From Akkermansiaceae bacterium (lineage in GTDB: Bacteria; Verrucomicrobiota; Verrucomicrobiia; Verrucomicrobiales; Akkermansiaceae), in assembly GCA_905182405.1 (NCBI GenBank), contig CAJJBQ010000002.1, positions 682,001 to 746,000 on the forward strand: a DNA stretch of 64,000 bases. Direction: 5' to 3'. Below the pieces are notes generated by a model. The model saw nothing but the letters and a program-made list of their open reading frames with translations, was not told the DNA's origin and did no database searches. Position 1 is the first letter of the stretch; each line of letters opens with the position of its first letter. The position numbers and the translations under genes were made by a program. Positions 26,365 through 36,694 of the stretch are shown in pieces.

Positions 26365-27543
26365 ATGCCTTCTACCATCTCTTCCACTCTCGTCCTTTTT
26401 GCGGCATTGACTTGCAGTATTCTGGCCAAGCTCCCTGAACTCGGCCCCCTCCCCGAAGCCAAGCCCGTCAGAAAGGAAGAACTGACCACTTCAATCACAC
26501 GCGGGGTCGATTACCTCGTTAAAAAGCAAAATCCCGATGGCTCCTTCGGCAGTGCCCGTCGAACCAAGGGCCTCAACATTTACGCTCCCGTTCCGGAGGC
26601 TCACCTCGCCTTCCTCTCCGGTTCCTCGTCCCTTGCTCTCGCTGGCCTCATCGATTCCGGAGATCGACGTCCCGAAGTCATCGCTGCCATCGAAAAAGGC
26701 GAAGAATGGATGCTCACGAAGCTCCCCAAACTCAGAAACGTCGACCCCACCACGACCTACAACATCTGGGGCCATGCTTATGGACTTCGCGTGCTTTCCG
26801 CTCTTCACGAATATCGAAAAGACGATCCCACCAAGCAATCGCGCCTCAAACTTCTCGCCTCCCAACAAATCGTGAGCCTTCTCAAAATCGAAGACATCAA
26901 TGGCGGCTGGGGCTACCTCGACCTCGATGGCTTCCACACCGCCCACTTCTCAGGCCTTCCCACTTCTTTTTCGACTGCGACCGCCCTCTTGGGAATGAAG
27001 GAGGCCCAAGAAACACTCGGCACCAAGCTCCCTCAAAAGCAGGTCCAACGCGGTTTGGATTCTATCGAAAAACAACGTACCCCCGACTGGGCCTTCGTAT
27101 ACTCACTCTCCCACAAATACCGTCCCCGCTACGCCATCAACCGGCCTGCCGGATCCCTCGGACGCTCCCAAGTCTGCATGGCCGCCATGAGAAAGTTCGG
27201 CGATAAGCGAGTCACCGATGAGCTTCTCCGCGACTGGCTTCAGCGCCTCTGCGTCCGTGAAGGTTGGTTTGATATCGCCCGTAAACGCCCTGTTCCCCAC
27301 GAAACCCACTTCTCCATCTCGGGCTACTTTTACTACTACGGATTCTATTACGCCACCGAGTGCCTCCAAATGCTCCCCGCTACCGACCAACAGCCTTTCA
27401 TACCCCATCTTGCCGAGCATTTGATCTCAAAACAGGAAAAGGACGGCTCCTGGTGGGATTATCCTCTTTATGATTACCACCAGCCCTACGGAACGGGCTA
27501 CGCCCTCACCTCACTTTCGAGGCTGAGAAACGCTATTCGCTGA
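26365..27543 (+). CDS. Secreted prenyltransferase/squalene-oxidase-repeat protein
   Basis: The 392-residue protein has a signal peptide (1-20, ending ILAKLPEL) and a barrel built of squalene-cyclase-type repeats. The QW-like motifs include KKQNPDGSFGSARR (about 52-65), EDINGGWGYLDLDG (about 176-189) and KQEKDGSWWDYPLY (about 356-369). The DXDD acid motif of true squalene-hopene cyclases is not visible, so cyclase activity is unproven. Export makes a lipid-cyclising role less likely. A similar protein lies at 47995. The ATG is 2 bp after the adaptor gene's stop. Confidence 0.85.
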   Translation: MPSTISSTLVLFAALTCSILAKLPELGPLPEAKPVRKEELTTSITRGVDYLVKKQNPDGSFGSARRTKGLNIYAPVPEAHLAFLSGSSSLALAGLIDSGDRRPEVIAAIEKGEEWMLTKLPKLRNVDPTTTYNIWGHAYGLRVLSALHEYRKDDPTKQSRLKLLASQQIVSLLKIEDINGGWGYLDLDGFHTAHFSGLPTSFSTATALLGMKEAQETLGTKLPQKQVQRGLDSIEKQRTPDWAFVYSLSHKYRPRYAINRPAGSLGRSQVCMAAMRKFGDKRVTDELLRDWLQRLCVREGWFDIARKRPVPHETHFSISGYFYYYGFYYATECLQMLPATDQQPFIPHLAEHLISKQEKDGSWWDYPLYDYHQPYGTGYALTSLSRLRNAIR

Positions 27544-27622
27544 TTTTTCTCATTTCCTGTGAATAACTTTGTTCTGGGATCCGTTAATAGAAGTGAGTAA
27601 TCAACTTACACCAACAAGAACC

Positions 27623-27874
27623 ATGAAAACACAATTTGCAATCATCGCCGGACTCACCTCAGCCCTGACATTCAGCAGCTGCACTCAATACACCAATACT
27701 TATGATCCGAACGCCCATGCCAAGCGCACTGCCATAAATGGCGCTGCTGCCGGAGCCATCCTCGGCGGAATCATCGGACACCAATCAGGAAAGGGACTCG
27801 AAGGCGCCGCCCTTGGAGCTGCAGCCGGTGGCGGTGGAGGTTACCTCTACGGGAAAAACCAGCAAGCCCGCTAA
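27623..27874 (+). CDS. Glycine-zipper lipoprotein
   Basis: The 83-residue protein has a signal peptide with a lipobox-like ending (FSSC, lipid-modified Cys19) followed by a short Tyr/Asn segment. An Ala/Gly-rich glycine zipper occupies about 37-76 (AAAGAILGGIIGHQSGKG and AALGAAAGGGGGYLYG). Such OmpA-like or SmpA-like small lipoproteins insert in or span the outer membrane; the precise role is unknown. ATG 27623 is preferred to the upstream in-frame start because it begins the signal peptide. A terminator follows 28 bp after the stop. Confidence 0.82.
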   Translation: MKTQFAIIAGLTSALTFSSCTQYTNTYDPNAHAKRTAINGAAAGAILGGIIGHQSGKGLEGAALGAAAGGGGGYLYGKNQQAR

Positions 27875-27901
27875 ACGCGGTCCCAGAAACTTTATTTCTC
27901 C

Positions 27902-27932
27902 AAAGCGCACCCCAAAAAGGCGCGCTTTTTTC
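27902..27932 (+). terminator. Intrinsic terminator of the glycine-zipper lipoprotein gene
   Basis: AAAGCGC at 27902-27908 pairs with GCGCTTT at 27922-27928, followed by T residues to 27931. The arms and U-run are typical of a rho-independent terminator. Confidence 0.75.
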
Positions 27933-28192
27933 GTCCTCAAAAACCCAAGGAAAAGGAGCTACTGCGTCCCCGTCGCTTATCAAACAGCTGTCCGCCGTCT
28001 TGTCCGCTGTAACCGAAGGGCGTAGGAGGAAGCCGCCCCAACCGAAGCCCCTCATCCAAAAATTCCACCCATTTGCCTAAAGGCGATCTCCACTTCGCTA
28101 CGATTGTCGTTCAAAACCCGCCGTTCACCTCTTCCCCTTGAAAACAAGAAAGACTTGCCTCTCCCCGACTCCCGCTCCATTGCTTCCTGGTA
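27933..28192. other. Intergenic stretch before transaldolase with no gene seen
   Basis: Between the terminator and the transaldolase ATG I see no coding frame, tRNA or convincing promoter box. The sequence is mixed and no hairpin with a T run is present. Confidence 0.5.
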
Positions 28193-29143
28193 ATGTCAAA
28201 CCATCTCGACAGCCTAAAAGAATTCACCACCGTCGTTGCTGACACTGGGGACTTCGCCTCCATGCAGGAATACCAACCGCAGGATGCCACTACCAACCCC
28301 TCTCTTATCCTTCAAGCTGCCAGCAAGTCCGAGTATCGCGGCATCGTTGAGCAAGCCGTCAAGGAACTCCAGGAATCCGGTAAGTCCGGTGACGCTCTGA
28401 TCGAAGCCATCCTCGACCGCGTCCTCATCCTTTTCGGCCTTGAGATCCTCAAGATCGTTCCTGGTCGTGTTTCCACCGAAGTCGACGCCCGTCTTTCCTT
28501 CGACACCGCAGCCACCATCGCGAAAGCCAAAGAGCTCATCGCCGCCTACGAGGCCGAGGGCATCTCTCGCACCCGCATCCTCATCAAGATCGCTTCCACT
28601 TGGGAAGGCATCAAGGCTGCTGAAGAACTCGAGAAGGAAGGTATCCACTGCAATCTCACTCTCCTCTTCGCCTTCGCCCAGGCCGTCGCTTGTGCCGAAG
28701 CCGGAGTCCAACTTATCTCTCCCTTCGTCGGTCGCATCTACGACTGGTTCAAAAAGGAGAACAACACCGATTACGTCGGCGATGAAGATCCCGGCGTGCA
28801 ATCCGTTGCCAAGATCTACAGCTACTACAAGAAGCACGGCTACAAGACCGAGGTCATGGGAGCGTCCTTCCGGAACACCGGACAGATCACCAGCCTTGCC
28901 GGTTGCGATCTCCTCACCATTTCTCCCGGCCTTCTCGAAGAGCTCCAAAACACCGAGGGAACACTCGTGCGTAAGCTCAACCCTGCTGGCACCTGCGATC
29001 TCGAAAAAATCTCCTACGACGAAAAAGCCTTCCGCTTTGAATTCAACGAGGACGCCATGGCCACCGAAAAGACCGCCCAAGGCATCCGCGCCTTCTCCGC
29101 TGACATCGTCAAGCTCGAGAAGCTCGTCGCCGAGATGATCTAA
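28193..29143 (+). CDS. tal: Transaldolase, TalB type
   Basis: The 316-residue protein is the classic TalB-length transaldolase of the pentose phosphate pathway, moving a dihydroxyacetone unit between sugar phosphates. It shows the N-terminal [10 protein letters not shown], the Schiff-base Lys in [13 protein letters not shown] (about 128-140) and [20 protein letters not shown] with [15 protein letters not shown]. All are standard. Codon bias toward C-ending codons is strong, consistent with high expression. It stands alone with a strong terminator 20 bp after the stop. Confidence 0.96.
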   Translation: MSNHLDSLKEFTTVVADTGDFASMQEYQPQDATTNPSLILQAASKSEYRGIVEQAVKELQESGKSGDALIEAILDRVLILFGLEILKIVPGRVSTEVDARLSFDTAATIAKAKELIAAYEAEGISRTRILIKIASTWEGIKAAEELEKEGIHCNLTLLFAFAQAVACAEAGVQLISPFVGRIYDWFKKENNTDYVGDEDPGVQSVAKIYSYYKKHGYKTEVMGASFRNTGQITSLAGCDLLTISPGLLEELQNTEGTLVRKLNPAGTCDLEKISYDEKAFRFEFNEDAMATEKTAQGIRAFSADIVKLEKLVAEMI

Positions 29144-29163
29144 ACGAACATCTATTCTTTTCA

Positions 29164-29196
29164 AAAGCGGTACCCCGAAAGGCGTGCCGCTTTTTT
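29164..29196 (+). terminator. Intrinsic terminator of transaldolase
   Basis: AAAGCGGTAC (29164-29173) pairs with GTGCCGCTTT (29184-29193) with one G-U pair, followed by a T run to 29196. Confidence 0.85.
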
Positions 29197-29337
29197 ATGG
29201 CGCATCGGTCGGCGTGCCCCCTCGGTATTCCAATCCTACGTCCATAACCAAGCTCTTATAACAAGTAGTGTTTCAATCCCGTGAATACCCTTCAGGAAAA
29301 CTAATTAAGTTACCTCATAGGAAGAATACTCGGATGA

Positions 29338-30120
29338 CTAATCCGCAAGAAATCCCGTCAACGGACTTGTCCCCGAAGCTTCCCCGATCATCTCCGGAAG
29401 TCCCATTTCAAAGGCTGACCGTCCCGCTTCCGTGGCCTTGGCAAACGCTCTTCCCATCCCGCAAGGATCAGACGCAATCGCAATCGCGGTATTCACCAGC
29501 ACGGCATCGGCTCCCATTTCCATCGCTTCAGCAGCATGACTCGGTGCACCGATCCCCGCATCGATCACCACCGGCACTTGGGCTTGATCGATAATGATGC
29601 GGATCTGATCCCGCGTCGTAATGCCCTTGTTCGTCCCAATCGGAGCGCCGAGAGGCATCACCGTCGCCACGCCTACTTCCTGCAAGCGCTTTGCCAGCAC
29701 CGGATCAGCATTGATGTAAGGCAAGACCGTAAAGCCTTCCTTTACCAAAATTTCAGCAGCTTTAAGCGTCTCAATCGGATCAGGAAGAAGGTAAGTTGGG
29801 TCTGGATGAATCTCTAGCTTGATCCATTTTGGCAATCCGGCCGCTGCCGCCAGACGAGAAAGCCGGACCGCCTCCTCAGCATTCATCGCCCCACTCGTAT
29901 TAGGCAAAATAAGGTATTTCTCAGAGTCGACAAACTCGAGAATATTGGAAAATGGGTCTTTCTCCCCACTCAAATCAGCGCGCCGAAGCGCAACCGTCAC
30001 GATTTCTGTGCCGCTGGCTTCAAGCGCATCACGCATCAGCTCGAGCGACGGGAACTTTCCAGTGCCAAGCATGAGGCGCGAGCCAAACTCTCGTCCCGCG
30101 ATGATTAAAGGCGATGCCAT
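29338..30120 (-). CDS. thiG: Thiazole synthase ThiG
   Basis: The 260-residue TIM-barrel protein makes the thiazole phosphate moiety of thiamine from deoxyxylulose phosphate, ThiS-thiocarboxylate and dehydroglycine. It shows [14 protein letters not shown] at the start, [34 protein letters not shown] and the C-terminal [11 protein letters not shown]. Length is normal. It lies 9 bp after mdh on the same strand, so the two are likely co-transcribed although not functionally linked. No thiS, thiO or thiH is in the window and there is no TPP riboswitch upstream. Confidence 0.95.
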   Translation of the reverse strand: MASPLIIAGREFGSRLMLGTGKFPSLELMRDALEASGTEIVTVALRRADLSGEKDPFSNILEFVDSEKYLILPNTSGAMNAEEAVRLSRLAAAAGLPKWIKLEIHPDPTYLLPDPIETLKAAEILVKEGFTVLPYINADPVLAKRLQEVGVATVMPLGAPIGTNKGITTRDQIRIIIDQAQVPVVIDAGIGAPSHAAEAMEMGADAVLVNTAIAIASDPCGMGRAFAKATEAGRSAFEMGLPEMIGEASGTSPLTGFLAD

Positions 30121-30129
30121 CTCGGTAGT

Positions 30130-31116
30130 TTAGGAAGGAATAAGATCCTTCACGGCCTCACGCTCTTCACTAAGTTCGGCAACTGAAGCATCTACCTTGG
30201 CACGGGCAAACTCATCAAGCTCAACTCCCTGCACAACCTCCCAAGTCTGACCGTTGGTGCGGATCGGCATCGAGGCAATGAGCCCCTCAGGAATCCCATA
30301 AGAGCCGTCGGAGCAAATTGCGACGCTGGTCCAATCGCCTTCCGGAGTCGGAGACGTGAGCGACCGCACGGTATCGACCACACCATTTGCAGCCGATGCT
30401 GCCGAGCTCTGGCCCCGTGCTTTGATGATCGCCGCGCCGCGCTGCTGCACGGTGCTGATGAACTCGCCCTCGAGCCACGCACGATCACTGATGAACTCGG
30501 TCACGGGCTGACCCTTGATCTTGGCATTGGTAAAATCAGGATACTGCGTTGCGGAGTGATTCCCCCAGATGCACAGGTTGCTCACCACGCTGTTATGAAC
30601 TCCGGCTTTCGCAGCGAGCTGACTCTTGGCGCGATTTTCATCCAAACGCGTCATTGCAAAGAACTGATTGTTAGGAATACCTGCCGCGTTGTTCATCGCA
30701 ATAAGGCAATTCGTATTGCAGGGGTTTCCGACGACCAGCGTGCGAACTCCCGGCGCGGCATTGGCAGCAATTGCTTGGCCTTGACCGGTGAAAATTTTTC
30801 CGTTAATCCCGAGAAGATCGGCCCGCTCCATACCCGCTTTGCGAGGAACCGAGCCGACAAGAAGGGCCCAGTCGCTACCCCGAAATCCCTCCGCGAGATC
30901 GCAAGTAGGAACGATTTCATTGAGAAGCGGAAAAGCGCAGTCATCAAGCTCCATCACCGTGCCTTCGAGCGCTCTCATGGCCGGCTCGATCTCGATCAAA
31001 CGGAGATTTACCGGCTGATCAGGGCCAAACATGGAGCCGGAAGCGATGCGGGTGAGGAGAGCGTAGCCGATTTGCCCGGCTGCTCCAGTGACTGAGACGG
31101 TGATTGGGTCCTTCAT
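30130..31116 (-). CDS. mdh: Malate dehydrogenase, cytosolic-type
   Basis: The 328-residue protein is an NAD-dependent malate dehydrogenase of the TCA cycle. The nucleotide motif [17 protein letters not shown] is at about 10-26, [11 protein letters not shown] forms the active-site loop, VVGNPCNTN and MTRLDENRA follow, and the catalytic His is in [11 protein letters not shown]. The insert pattern is that of the eukaryote-cytosolic/actinobacterial clade rather than E. coli Mdh. It is followed 9 bp later by thiG. Confidence 0.96.
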   Translation of the reverse strand: MKDPITVSVTGAAGQIGYALLTRIASGSMFGPDQPVNLRLIEIEPAMRALEGTVMELDDCAFPLLNEIVPTCDLAEGFRGSDWALLVGSVPRKAGMERADLLGINGKIFTGQGQAIAANAAPGVRTLVVGNPCNTNCLIAMNNAAGIPNNQFFAMTRLDENRAKSQLAAKAGVHNSVVSNLCIWGNHSATQYPDFTNAKIKGQPVTEFISDRAWLEGEFISTVQQRGAAIIKARGQSSAASAANGVVDTVRSLTSPTPEGDWTSVAICSDGSYGIPEGLIASMPIRTNGQTWEVVQGVELDEFARAKVDASVAELSEEREAVKDLIPS

Positions 31117-31168
31117 AACGATGGCGGATCAATAACGCTCTCACCCCATCGGGTCAACCTCTTCGCGC

Positions 31169-33037
31169 TTAGAGTGGCCACATCACCGGAATCAAGAAGC
31201 TTGCCAAGATCCAGAGGATGACCGCCAAAGGGAAGCCAGCTCGGAAAAAATCGCCAAATTTGTATCCCCCAGCACCGTAAACAAAGGTGTTCGTCTGGTA
31301 GCCGATCGGGGTCACGAAGCTCGCCGAGGAGCCGAACATCACCGCTACAATAAACGGGCGCGCATCCAATCCAAGCTGATGGCTCACGATGATCGAAAGA
31401 GGGGTCAGAAGCGCCGCAACCGCATTATTGGAAACCATTTCCGTAAGAACCGCAGCCAGAAGATAGAAAGCCGCGATCAAAATTCTGGGGTCCGCATCCC
31501 CCACCGTCACGACCACCCAGTTAGCCAGAAGCATGGCGACGCCCGAAAATTCAAGCGCCTTCCCAAGCCCCAGCATGCCAATAATCATAAAGAGCACCTT
31601 CCACTCGATCGCCTGATAAGCCTCGCTGGGTTCTAAGCAACGAGTGACCAGAACAAAAACAGCAGCCGAAAGCGCAATCAGCACGATCGGCACCGGCGCC
31701 ATCACGCCAGCCCCACCAAGCGCCCCTAAAATCATGAACGCCAGAAGCGCGCCAATCGCCAATGGTGCCTTGTTCTTCCGAACGATCTGCCGCTTCGGCT
31801 CAGAGAGGTTCACAAAGTCCTTCTCCTGAAAAAGCTGCTGCATCCGCGTGGCAGGTCCCTGAACCAGCAGCGTGTCACCAAAGGCCAGTTTCACGTCCTC
31901 GAAGCGCTCCTGGAGGTTTTTCCCACGACGATGAACCGCCACGATGATCACGCCAAATTTCTGCCTGAAATTCAATTCACGAAGGCTCCGTCCCGCCATC
32001 GATGAATCAGGACCAATAATTCCCTCCATCAGCACAGCGGTCTCGGTTCGAACCCCCTCCAGGCCGGTTTCATCTTTCATCGTCGTCATCCCTTCCTCTT
32101 TCGAAAGACTCATGATCTCTTCAAGCTTCCCTTTTAAAATGATCTCGTCCGCTTCCTCCAGAATCGTCTCATTCAACGGCGTCTGCACACGATTCCCGTC
32201 GCGCACCACATCGATAACCCGCGCCTTCTTCATCTTCTTTAGATAGGTCTCCGTAATTGCCTTCCCAATCAGATCGGAATTGTTCGAAACATAGGCCCGC
32301 GTGATGAACTCGCGGGAATCTTTCGAATCGATAAGGGCCGCCAGCGTCACCCGATCAGGAAGAAGTTTCTGCCCAATCGTGACGAGGTAAACAAAGGTCA
32401 CCGCCACAAAAACGAGGCCCAATTTCGTCACCTCGAACATCGAGAAAGCCAGATCAGGGCTATAAGCTGCGGCAATCCCCGACGCTACCAAGTTGGTCGA
32501 TGTTCCAATAATCGTGGTCGTGCCACCAACAATCGCGGCATAGGAAAGCGGAATCAAAAAACGCGAGGCCTTCCAGTCCTTACGACGACAAATCGCCAGC
32601 ACGATCGGCATAAAAACCACCACCACCGGCGTGTTGTTCATGAATCCCGATAGCGCTGCCACGATCAAAATCATCACCACGAGCATCCGGGTCGGACTCG
32701 TCGCCGCCACCCTTTCAAACCAATTCCCCAAAATCTCAACCACGCCCGTCCGATCAAGCGCAGCACTCAAGACAAACATGCACGCAACCGTAATCGGTGC
32801 CGGATGGGCAAAGACCCGTAGGGCATCCGCATTAAAACGACGTATTGCTTCGGACAGCTCGTCTCCCGTTAGATCCAGCGACGGCGCCGCCACTGCGATC
32901 GGAAGCACTCCAATAAGAACGCAAATCACAAGCGCACTAAGAGAGACGACCTCAGCCGACAACCATTCCTTCACGAAACTCGCGAACACGAGGACGACAA
33001 GGACGACCAATGCGATTTGCTGCCAGGGATCAATCAT
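31169..33037 (-). CDS. SLC13/DASS-family permease with two RCK_C (TrkA-C) domains
   Basis: The 622-residue protein has about six N-terminal helices, two soluble RCK_C domains (about 215-300 and 310-395, including FRQKFGVIIVAVHRRGKN), and about six C-terminal helices. This split membrane domain with central TrkA_C domains is typical of SLC13-like sodium symporters of sulfate, citrate or dicarboxylates. The conserved SNT-type motifs appear as MNNTPVVVVFMPI and SNNAVAALLTPL. Substrate cannot be fixed from sequence. It is divergent from the two-component pair. Confidence 0.9.
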   Translation of the reverse strand: MIDPWQQIALVVLVVLVFASFVKEWLSAEVVSLSALVICVLIGVLPIAVAAPSLDLTGDELSEAIRRFNADALRVFAHPAPITVACMFVLSAALDRTGVVEILGNWFERVAATSPTRMLVVMILIVAALSGFMNNTPVVVVFMPIVLAICRRKDWKASRFLIPLSYAAIVGGTTTIIGTSTNLVASGIAAAYSPDLAFSMFEVTKLGLVFVAVTFVYLVTIGQKLLPDRVTLAALIDSKDSREFITRAYVSNNSDLIGKAITETYLKKMKKARVIDVVRDGNRVQTPLNETILEEADEIILKGKLEEIMSLSKEEGMTTMKDETGLEGVRTETAVLMEGIIGPDSSMAGRSLRELNFRQKFGVIIVAVHRRGKNLQERFEDVKLAFGDTLLVQGPATRMQQLFQEKDFVNLSEPKRQIVRKNKAPLAIGALLAFMILGALGGAGVMAPVPIVLIALSAAVFVLVTRCLEPSEAYQAIEWKVLFMIIGMLGLGKALEFSGVAMLLANWVVVTVGDADPRILIAAFYLLAAVLTEMVSNNAVAALLTPLSIIVSHQLGLDARPFIVAVMFGSSASFVTPIGYQTNTFVYGAGGYKFGDFFRAGFPLAVILWILASFLIPVMWPL

Positions 33038-33190
33038 GCTTCTTTCCCCGACGCTGCCCTAATCCGGATCAGGGCGCAAGCCGACCAAACTGTTTTCCGA
33101 AAATCTACTTTTATTAGAGATTCAATCTCCCTTTCCACACTTTAGCATTTCCTTGATTTCATTCCTTACCCTAAGCTTATACTCCTTTCC

Positions 33191-33871
33191 ATGCGCATCC
33201 TCCTGATTGAAGACTACACTCCCCTTCGTGAATCGATCACGGAACACCTTAAAGATACAGGCTTTGCCGTCGACGCGACACCCGACGGAAACGAGGGACT
33301 CAAATTTGCCACCAGTCATAAATACGACGCCATCGTGCTCGACCTCATGGTTCCCGGCATCGATGGGCTCAAGATTTTGACCGAACTCCGAAAAAATGGG
33401 GATGAAACCCCCATCATTATTACCAGCGCCCTCGATTCGATGGAGAATCGCGTCGAGGGACTCAATGCTGGAGCCGATGACTACCTCATCAAGCCCTTTG
33501 GCCTTCCCGAACTCCTTGCCCGCATCCAAGCCCAGACTCGGAAGGTCTACGGAAAGAGAAAGGCCACCATCGAAGTCGGAGATCTCGTCGTTGATCTTAA
33601 CAGCAAGCGCGTCACCCGAGGAAAGCGGGAAATCGTCCTCACGAAGCGGGAATACGGCCTTTTGGAATATCTCACTTATCGCGCGGGCGAAATCGTTTCC
33701 CGTCAGGAAATCTGGGAACACGTTTATCAGGATGCCGAAGGCGGCTCAAGCAATGCCGTCGACGTCTACGTCAGCTACCTCCGGAAAAAACTGAACGAGG
33801 GCAACGAACCAAATCTTCTACAGACCCGCCGCGGGCAGGGATATTTCCTAGATCCGAATGATGGGACCTAA
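33191..33871 (+). CDS. OmpR-family response regulator
   Basis: The 226-residue protein has a receiver domain with acidic pocket residues at 7-8, phospho-acceptor Asp51 in IVLDLMVPGIDGL, switch Thr/Ser and Lys102 region in YLIKPFGLPELLARI. A winged-helix DNA-binding domain follows (about 130-225, VLTKREYGLLEYL...VDVYVSYLRKKL). It activates or represses target promoters when phosphorylated. The histidine kinase gene starts inside its last 14 bp, so they form a classical pair. The signal is unknown. Confidence 0.95.
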   Translation: MRILLIEDYTPLRESITEHLKDTGFAVDATPDGNEGLKFATSHKYDAIVLDLMVPGIDGLKILTELRKNGDETPIIITSALDSMENRVEGLNAGADDYLIKPFGLPELLARIQAQTRKVYGKRKATIEVGDLVVDLNSKRVTRGKREIVLTKREYGLLEYLTYRAGEIVSRQEIWEHVYQDAEGGSSNAVDVYVSYLRKKLNEGNEPNLLQTRRGQGYFLDPNDGT

Positions 33872-35291
33872 TCCATCGATCCTCGGCCGCCTCCTTCTTG
33901 GCACCGGTCTATCCATCCTTCTGATGGTCCTCATGGGCATCGTCATTGTCTACTTTTCGATCCGAAATTCCTTCATCGAACAAATCGACGTCGATCTCAA
34001 ATCCACTGCCAACTTAATGGTCTCGGAGTTGGAAACCCAGGGCGGAAATGTCTACCATGAATGGCTTCTCGATATCGAAGACGACCCCACCCGCGCCCTC
34101 GATGATCTTGCCCAAGCCTGGGATGTGCGCACAGGGCAATCAGTTAAGTCACCCGCCCTCGGCCCTCGCGAGCTCCCTCGTTTCCATGGTGAACTCAACC
34201 AACCTGTCTTTCTCGACGCCACCATCGGTGGAGATCAAAGTGTTCGTGCCATCGGAATCCTCGTCAACGCCGTGCCCAAGGACCGTGTCATTGAAGTCCC
34301 GGACTACGAGATTCCGCAATTCGTCTTTGTCCTCGCCGCCAGCACCCGACAAAAGGACAACGCGCTGCGTAACCTTCGACAAACGCTTATTTTAGTAGGG
34401 CTGGGAACCTTCGTTCTCTGTGGCGTCGCCATCTTCGGCGTGATTAACCAAAGCCTCGTTCCTCTAAAGGATCTCTCCGACCGCCTAGACGCGCGGGAAG
34501 ACAACCAACTCGGACGCCCCATCGTCATTTCCCACAATTTCCCGATGGAGCTGCGGGGACTGGTCGAAGGCTATAATCACCTCCTCGAACGAATCGAAGG
34601 AGTCCGCAAACGAGAACGCGACTTCTCCTACCATGCCGCCCACGAACTGCGCACCCCCCTCTCTGGAATCAAAATGGTCACCGAGCTCGCATTGACCCGT
34701 GAACGCTCCAGCAAAGATTATCAAAACCGCTTTCAAAAAGTCGACACCATTGCCGACGGGATGAAAACAACCGTCTCCCGACTCATGCAGTTTGCCCGAC
34801 TTCAGGGCGGAAACGAAGTTCTTGTCTTGGACCGCATAGATCTCCACGAACTCCTCGATACCGCATGGAAGGAACTCTCGCAAAAGACCAAGGATCATAA
34901 ATTAAGCGCCAAATGGAAACTCAATTCTGAACACTTCATCCAGGAAAATGACGCAGAACTCCTACGCATCCTTGTCAGTAATCTCATCGATAACGCCGCC
35001 TCTTACGCCGAGGAAGGCTCTGCCATTAAAATCGGAACGTTCGATGAAAAGAAGCACTTGATCCTCACCATTTCCAATGCCATCCCGGAAAAGCTAGAAG
35101 AAGATCGCGAGCGCTTCTTCGAGCCCTTCTATCGCGCCGACAAAGTCCGTACTCACGGCGAGGGACACACCGGAATTGGCCTAAGTCTTTGTAAGGAAAT
35201 CGCCCTCACCATCGGAGCGATCATCAACATTGCTCCCACCGATGAAAAAACATTCGAGGCCCAAGTCTCCATCCCATTTTCTGACCTCTGA
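33858..35291 (+). CDS. Membrane sensor histidine kinase
   Basis: The 477-residue protein has helices at about 15-36 and 175-195 bracketing a periplasmic sensor region, a HAMP-like linker, and a HisKA domain with the phospho-acceptor His262 in FSYHAAHELRTPLSG. The HATPase domain follows (NLIDNAASYAEE, FFEPFYRADKVR, GIGLSLCKEIA). It autophosphorylates and passes phosphate to the adjacent OmpR-type regulator, whose gene overlaps by 14 bp. Stimulus is unknown; the permease and Bat-type cluster on either side are candidate contexts only. Confidence 0.93.
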   Translation: MMGPNPSILGRLLLGTGLSILLMVLMGIVIVYFSIRNSFIEQIDVDLKSTANLMVSELETQGGNVYHEWLLDIEDDPTRALDDLAQAWDVRTGQSVKSPALGPRELPRFHGELNQPVFLDATIGGDQSVRAIGILVNAVPKDRVIEVPDYEIPQFVFVLAASTRQKDNALRNLRQTLILVGLGTFVLCGVAIFGVINQSLVPLKDLSDRLDAREDNQLGRPIVISHNFPMELRGLVEGYNHLLERIEGVRKRERDFSYHAAHELRTPLSGIKMVTELALTRERSSKDYQNRFQKVDTIADGMKTTVSRLMQFARLQGGNEVLVLDRIDLHELLDTAWKELSQKTKDHKLSAKWKLNSEHFIQENDAELLRILVSNLIDNAASYAEEGSAIKIGTFDEKKHLILTISNAIPEKLEEDRERFFEPFYRADKVRTHGEGHTGIGLSLCKEIALTIGAIINIAPTDEKTFEAQVSIPFSDL

Positions 35292-35379
35292 CCTCCCTCC
35301 CCTCCAAAAGCTAACCCACCCTCCTTCGGACGCTTGCTTCTGAAGATCAAACCGCAATTCCTTTCCCGCACTTAATCTC

Positions 35380-36372
35380 ATGAGCACCAATCCCGCCTCT
35401 CCAGAGGCTATCGCCACTTATCTTCACAACATCCGCGAGCGCGTCGGCAAAATCGTGGTCGGACAGGACGTCGTCGTTGAACGAACCATCATCGCCCTCC
35501 TCACCTCCGGCCACCTCCTGCTGGAAGGCATGCCCGGCCTCGCTAAGACCCTTCTGGTCAACACGATCTCGAAAGCCCTCCACCTCGACTTCAGTCGCGT
35601 CCAGTTCACCATCGACCTCCTCCCCTCCGACATCCTCGGAACCGAAATCCTCGATAGCAAGACAGGCGCATTCCGCACCCACCGCGGCCCCATTTTCACC
35701 AACCTCCTCCTCACCGATGAGATCAACCGCGCAGCGCCCAAGGTCCAGGGAGCTCTTCTCGAAGCGATGCAGGAGCGAAAAGTGACCCTCGGCAGCGAAA
35801 CCTTCTCCCTCCCAACACCCTTCCTCGTCATCGCGACGCAGAACCCCATCGAGCAATCGGGAACCTTCGAACTCCCCGAAGCCCAGCTCGATCGCTTCAT
35901 GCTCTGCCACCGTCTCGATTACCCCACCATCGAAGAAGAAGAAGAAATCCTCCGCCGAAACATGAATCTCGGAGTGGAGAAAAAAGGCGATGGGGCCGTC
36001 GCCCGAACCGAGTTCGACCTCGTTACCGATGACGCCGTGGGCACTCCCCAAGACCTCATCGACGCCATGGAAGCAACGCACAATATCCACGTCAGTGATG
36101 TGCTCCTCAAGCACGTCGTAGACATCGTCGAACGAACCCGCAAGCACCCCGAACTCGAACTCGGCTGCTCCCCCCGTGCCGGCATCTCCCTTCTCAAAGC
36201 CTCCCGCGCCCGCGCCCTCATCCACGGACGCAGCTACGCCATCCCCGAAGACCTCTTCGCCCTCGCCGAAGACGTCTGCCTCCACCGAATCCGCCTCTCC
36301 TACGAAGCCCTCGCCGAAGGCCGCACCGCCAAACAAGTCCTCCAAGAAATCCTCGACGCCTCAATCTCATAA
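35380..36372 (+). CDS. MoxR-family AAA+ ATPase
   Basis: The 330-residue protein has Walker A GMPGLAKT (about 50-57), Walker B LLLTDEINR (about 111-119), sensor 1 VIATQNPIEQSGTFELPE and a C-terminal lid with GCSPRAGISLLKASRA. MoxR ATPases act as chaperones that help insert cofactors or assemble VWA-domain complexes. It opens the Bat-type cluster (MoxR, DUF58, membrane protein, two VWA proteins, TPR protein). The next gene starts 323 bp later, so a separate promoter is likely for the rest. Confidence 0.95.
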   Translation: MSTNPASPEAIATYLHNIRERVGKIVVGQDVVVERTIIALLTSGHLLLEGMPGLAKTLLVNTISKALHLDFSRVQFTIDLLPSDILGTEILDSKTGAFRTHRGPIFTNLLLTDEINRAAPKVQGALLEAMQERKVTLGSETFSLPTPFLVIATQNPIEQSGTFELPEAQLDRFMLCHRLDYPTIEEEEEILRRNMNLGVEKKGDGAVARTEFDLVTDDAVGTPQDLIDAMEATHNIHVSDVLLKHVVDIVERTRKHPELELGCSPRAGISLLKASRARALIHGRSYAIPEDLFALAEDVCLHRIRLSYEALAEGRTAKQVLQEILDASIS

Positions 36373-36694
36373 TCGTAGCAGACGCTCTTAGCCTCTGAAT
36401 ATCCGATACGATCCGATGACAAAAACAAAGCTTCTATTTGCTGACCTTCATCACCGCATAGATATCGCACTGTCTTCTCATGATTCTAGAAAAACACCTC
36501 TCAGCCAAAACAGCCTGAGTCTACCCCCCAATCCAGTAGTTTAAACTTAAGTGTTAAATATTCATCCCTGCCTCAACCATCAGTCTTAATCTACGGATAA
36601 ACCTTCCCAACCAAAGCCTCTCAAAAATCCCATTCATCCTATTTATCCGTGGTTTAAAATCTCCCCTTTCATGTCCCCTTCCTTGCTCTAAATA
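36373..36694. other. AT-rich intergenic region with part of a dispersed repeat
   Basis: No gene is evident. It holds an 18-bp unit, AACCATCAGTCTTAATCT (36575-36592), repeated exactly at 38417-38434, and an inverted pair ACGGATAAA (36594-36602) / TTTATCCGT (about 36642-36650). The sequence is AT-richer than its neighbours and probably carries the promoter of the DUF58 gene. Confidence 0.6.

Noticed and set aside
28214..29164. Antisense frame of 316 residues opposite transaldolase
   Set aside because: It mirrors the strongly biased codons of transaldolase and has no family features.
35347..36345. Antisense frame of 332 residues opposite moxR
   Set aside because: Glu/Gly-rich shadow of a C-rich coding strand. 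No domain is seen.
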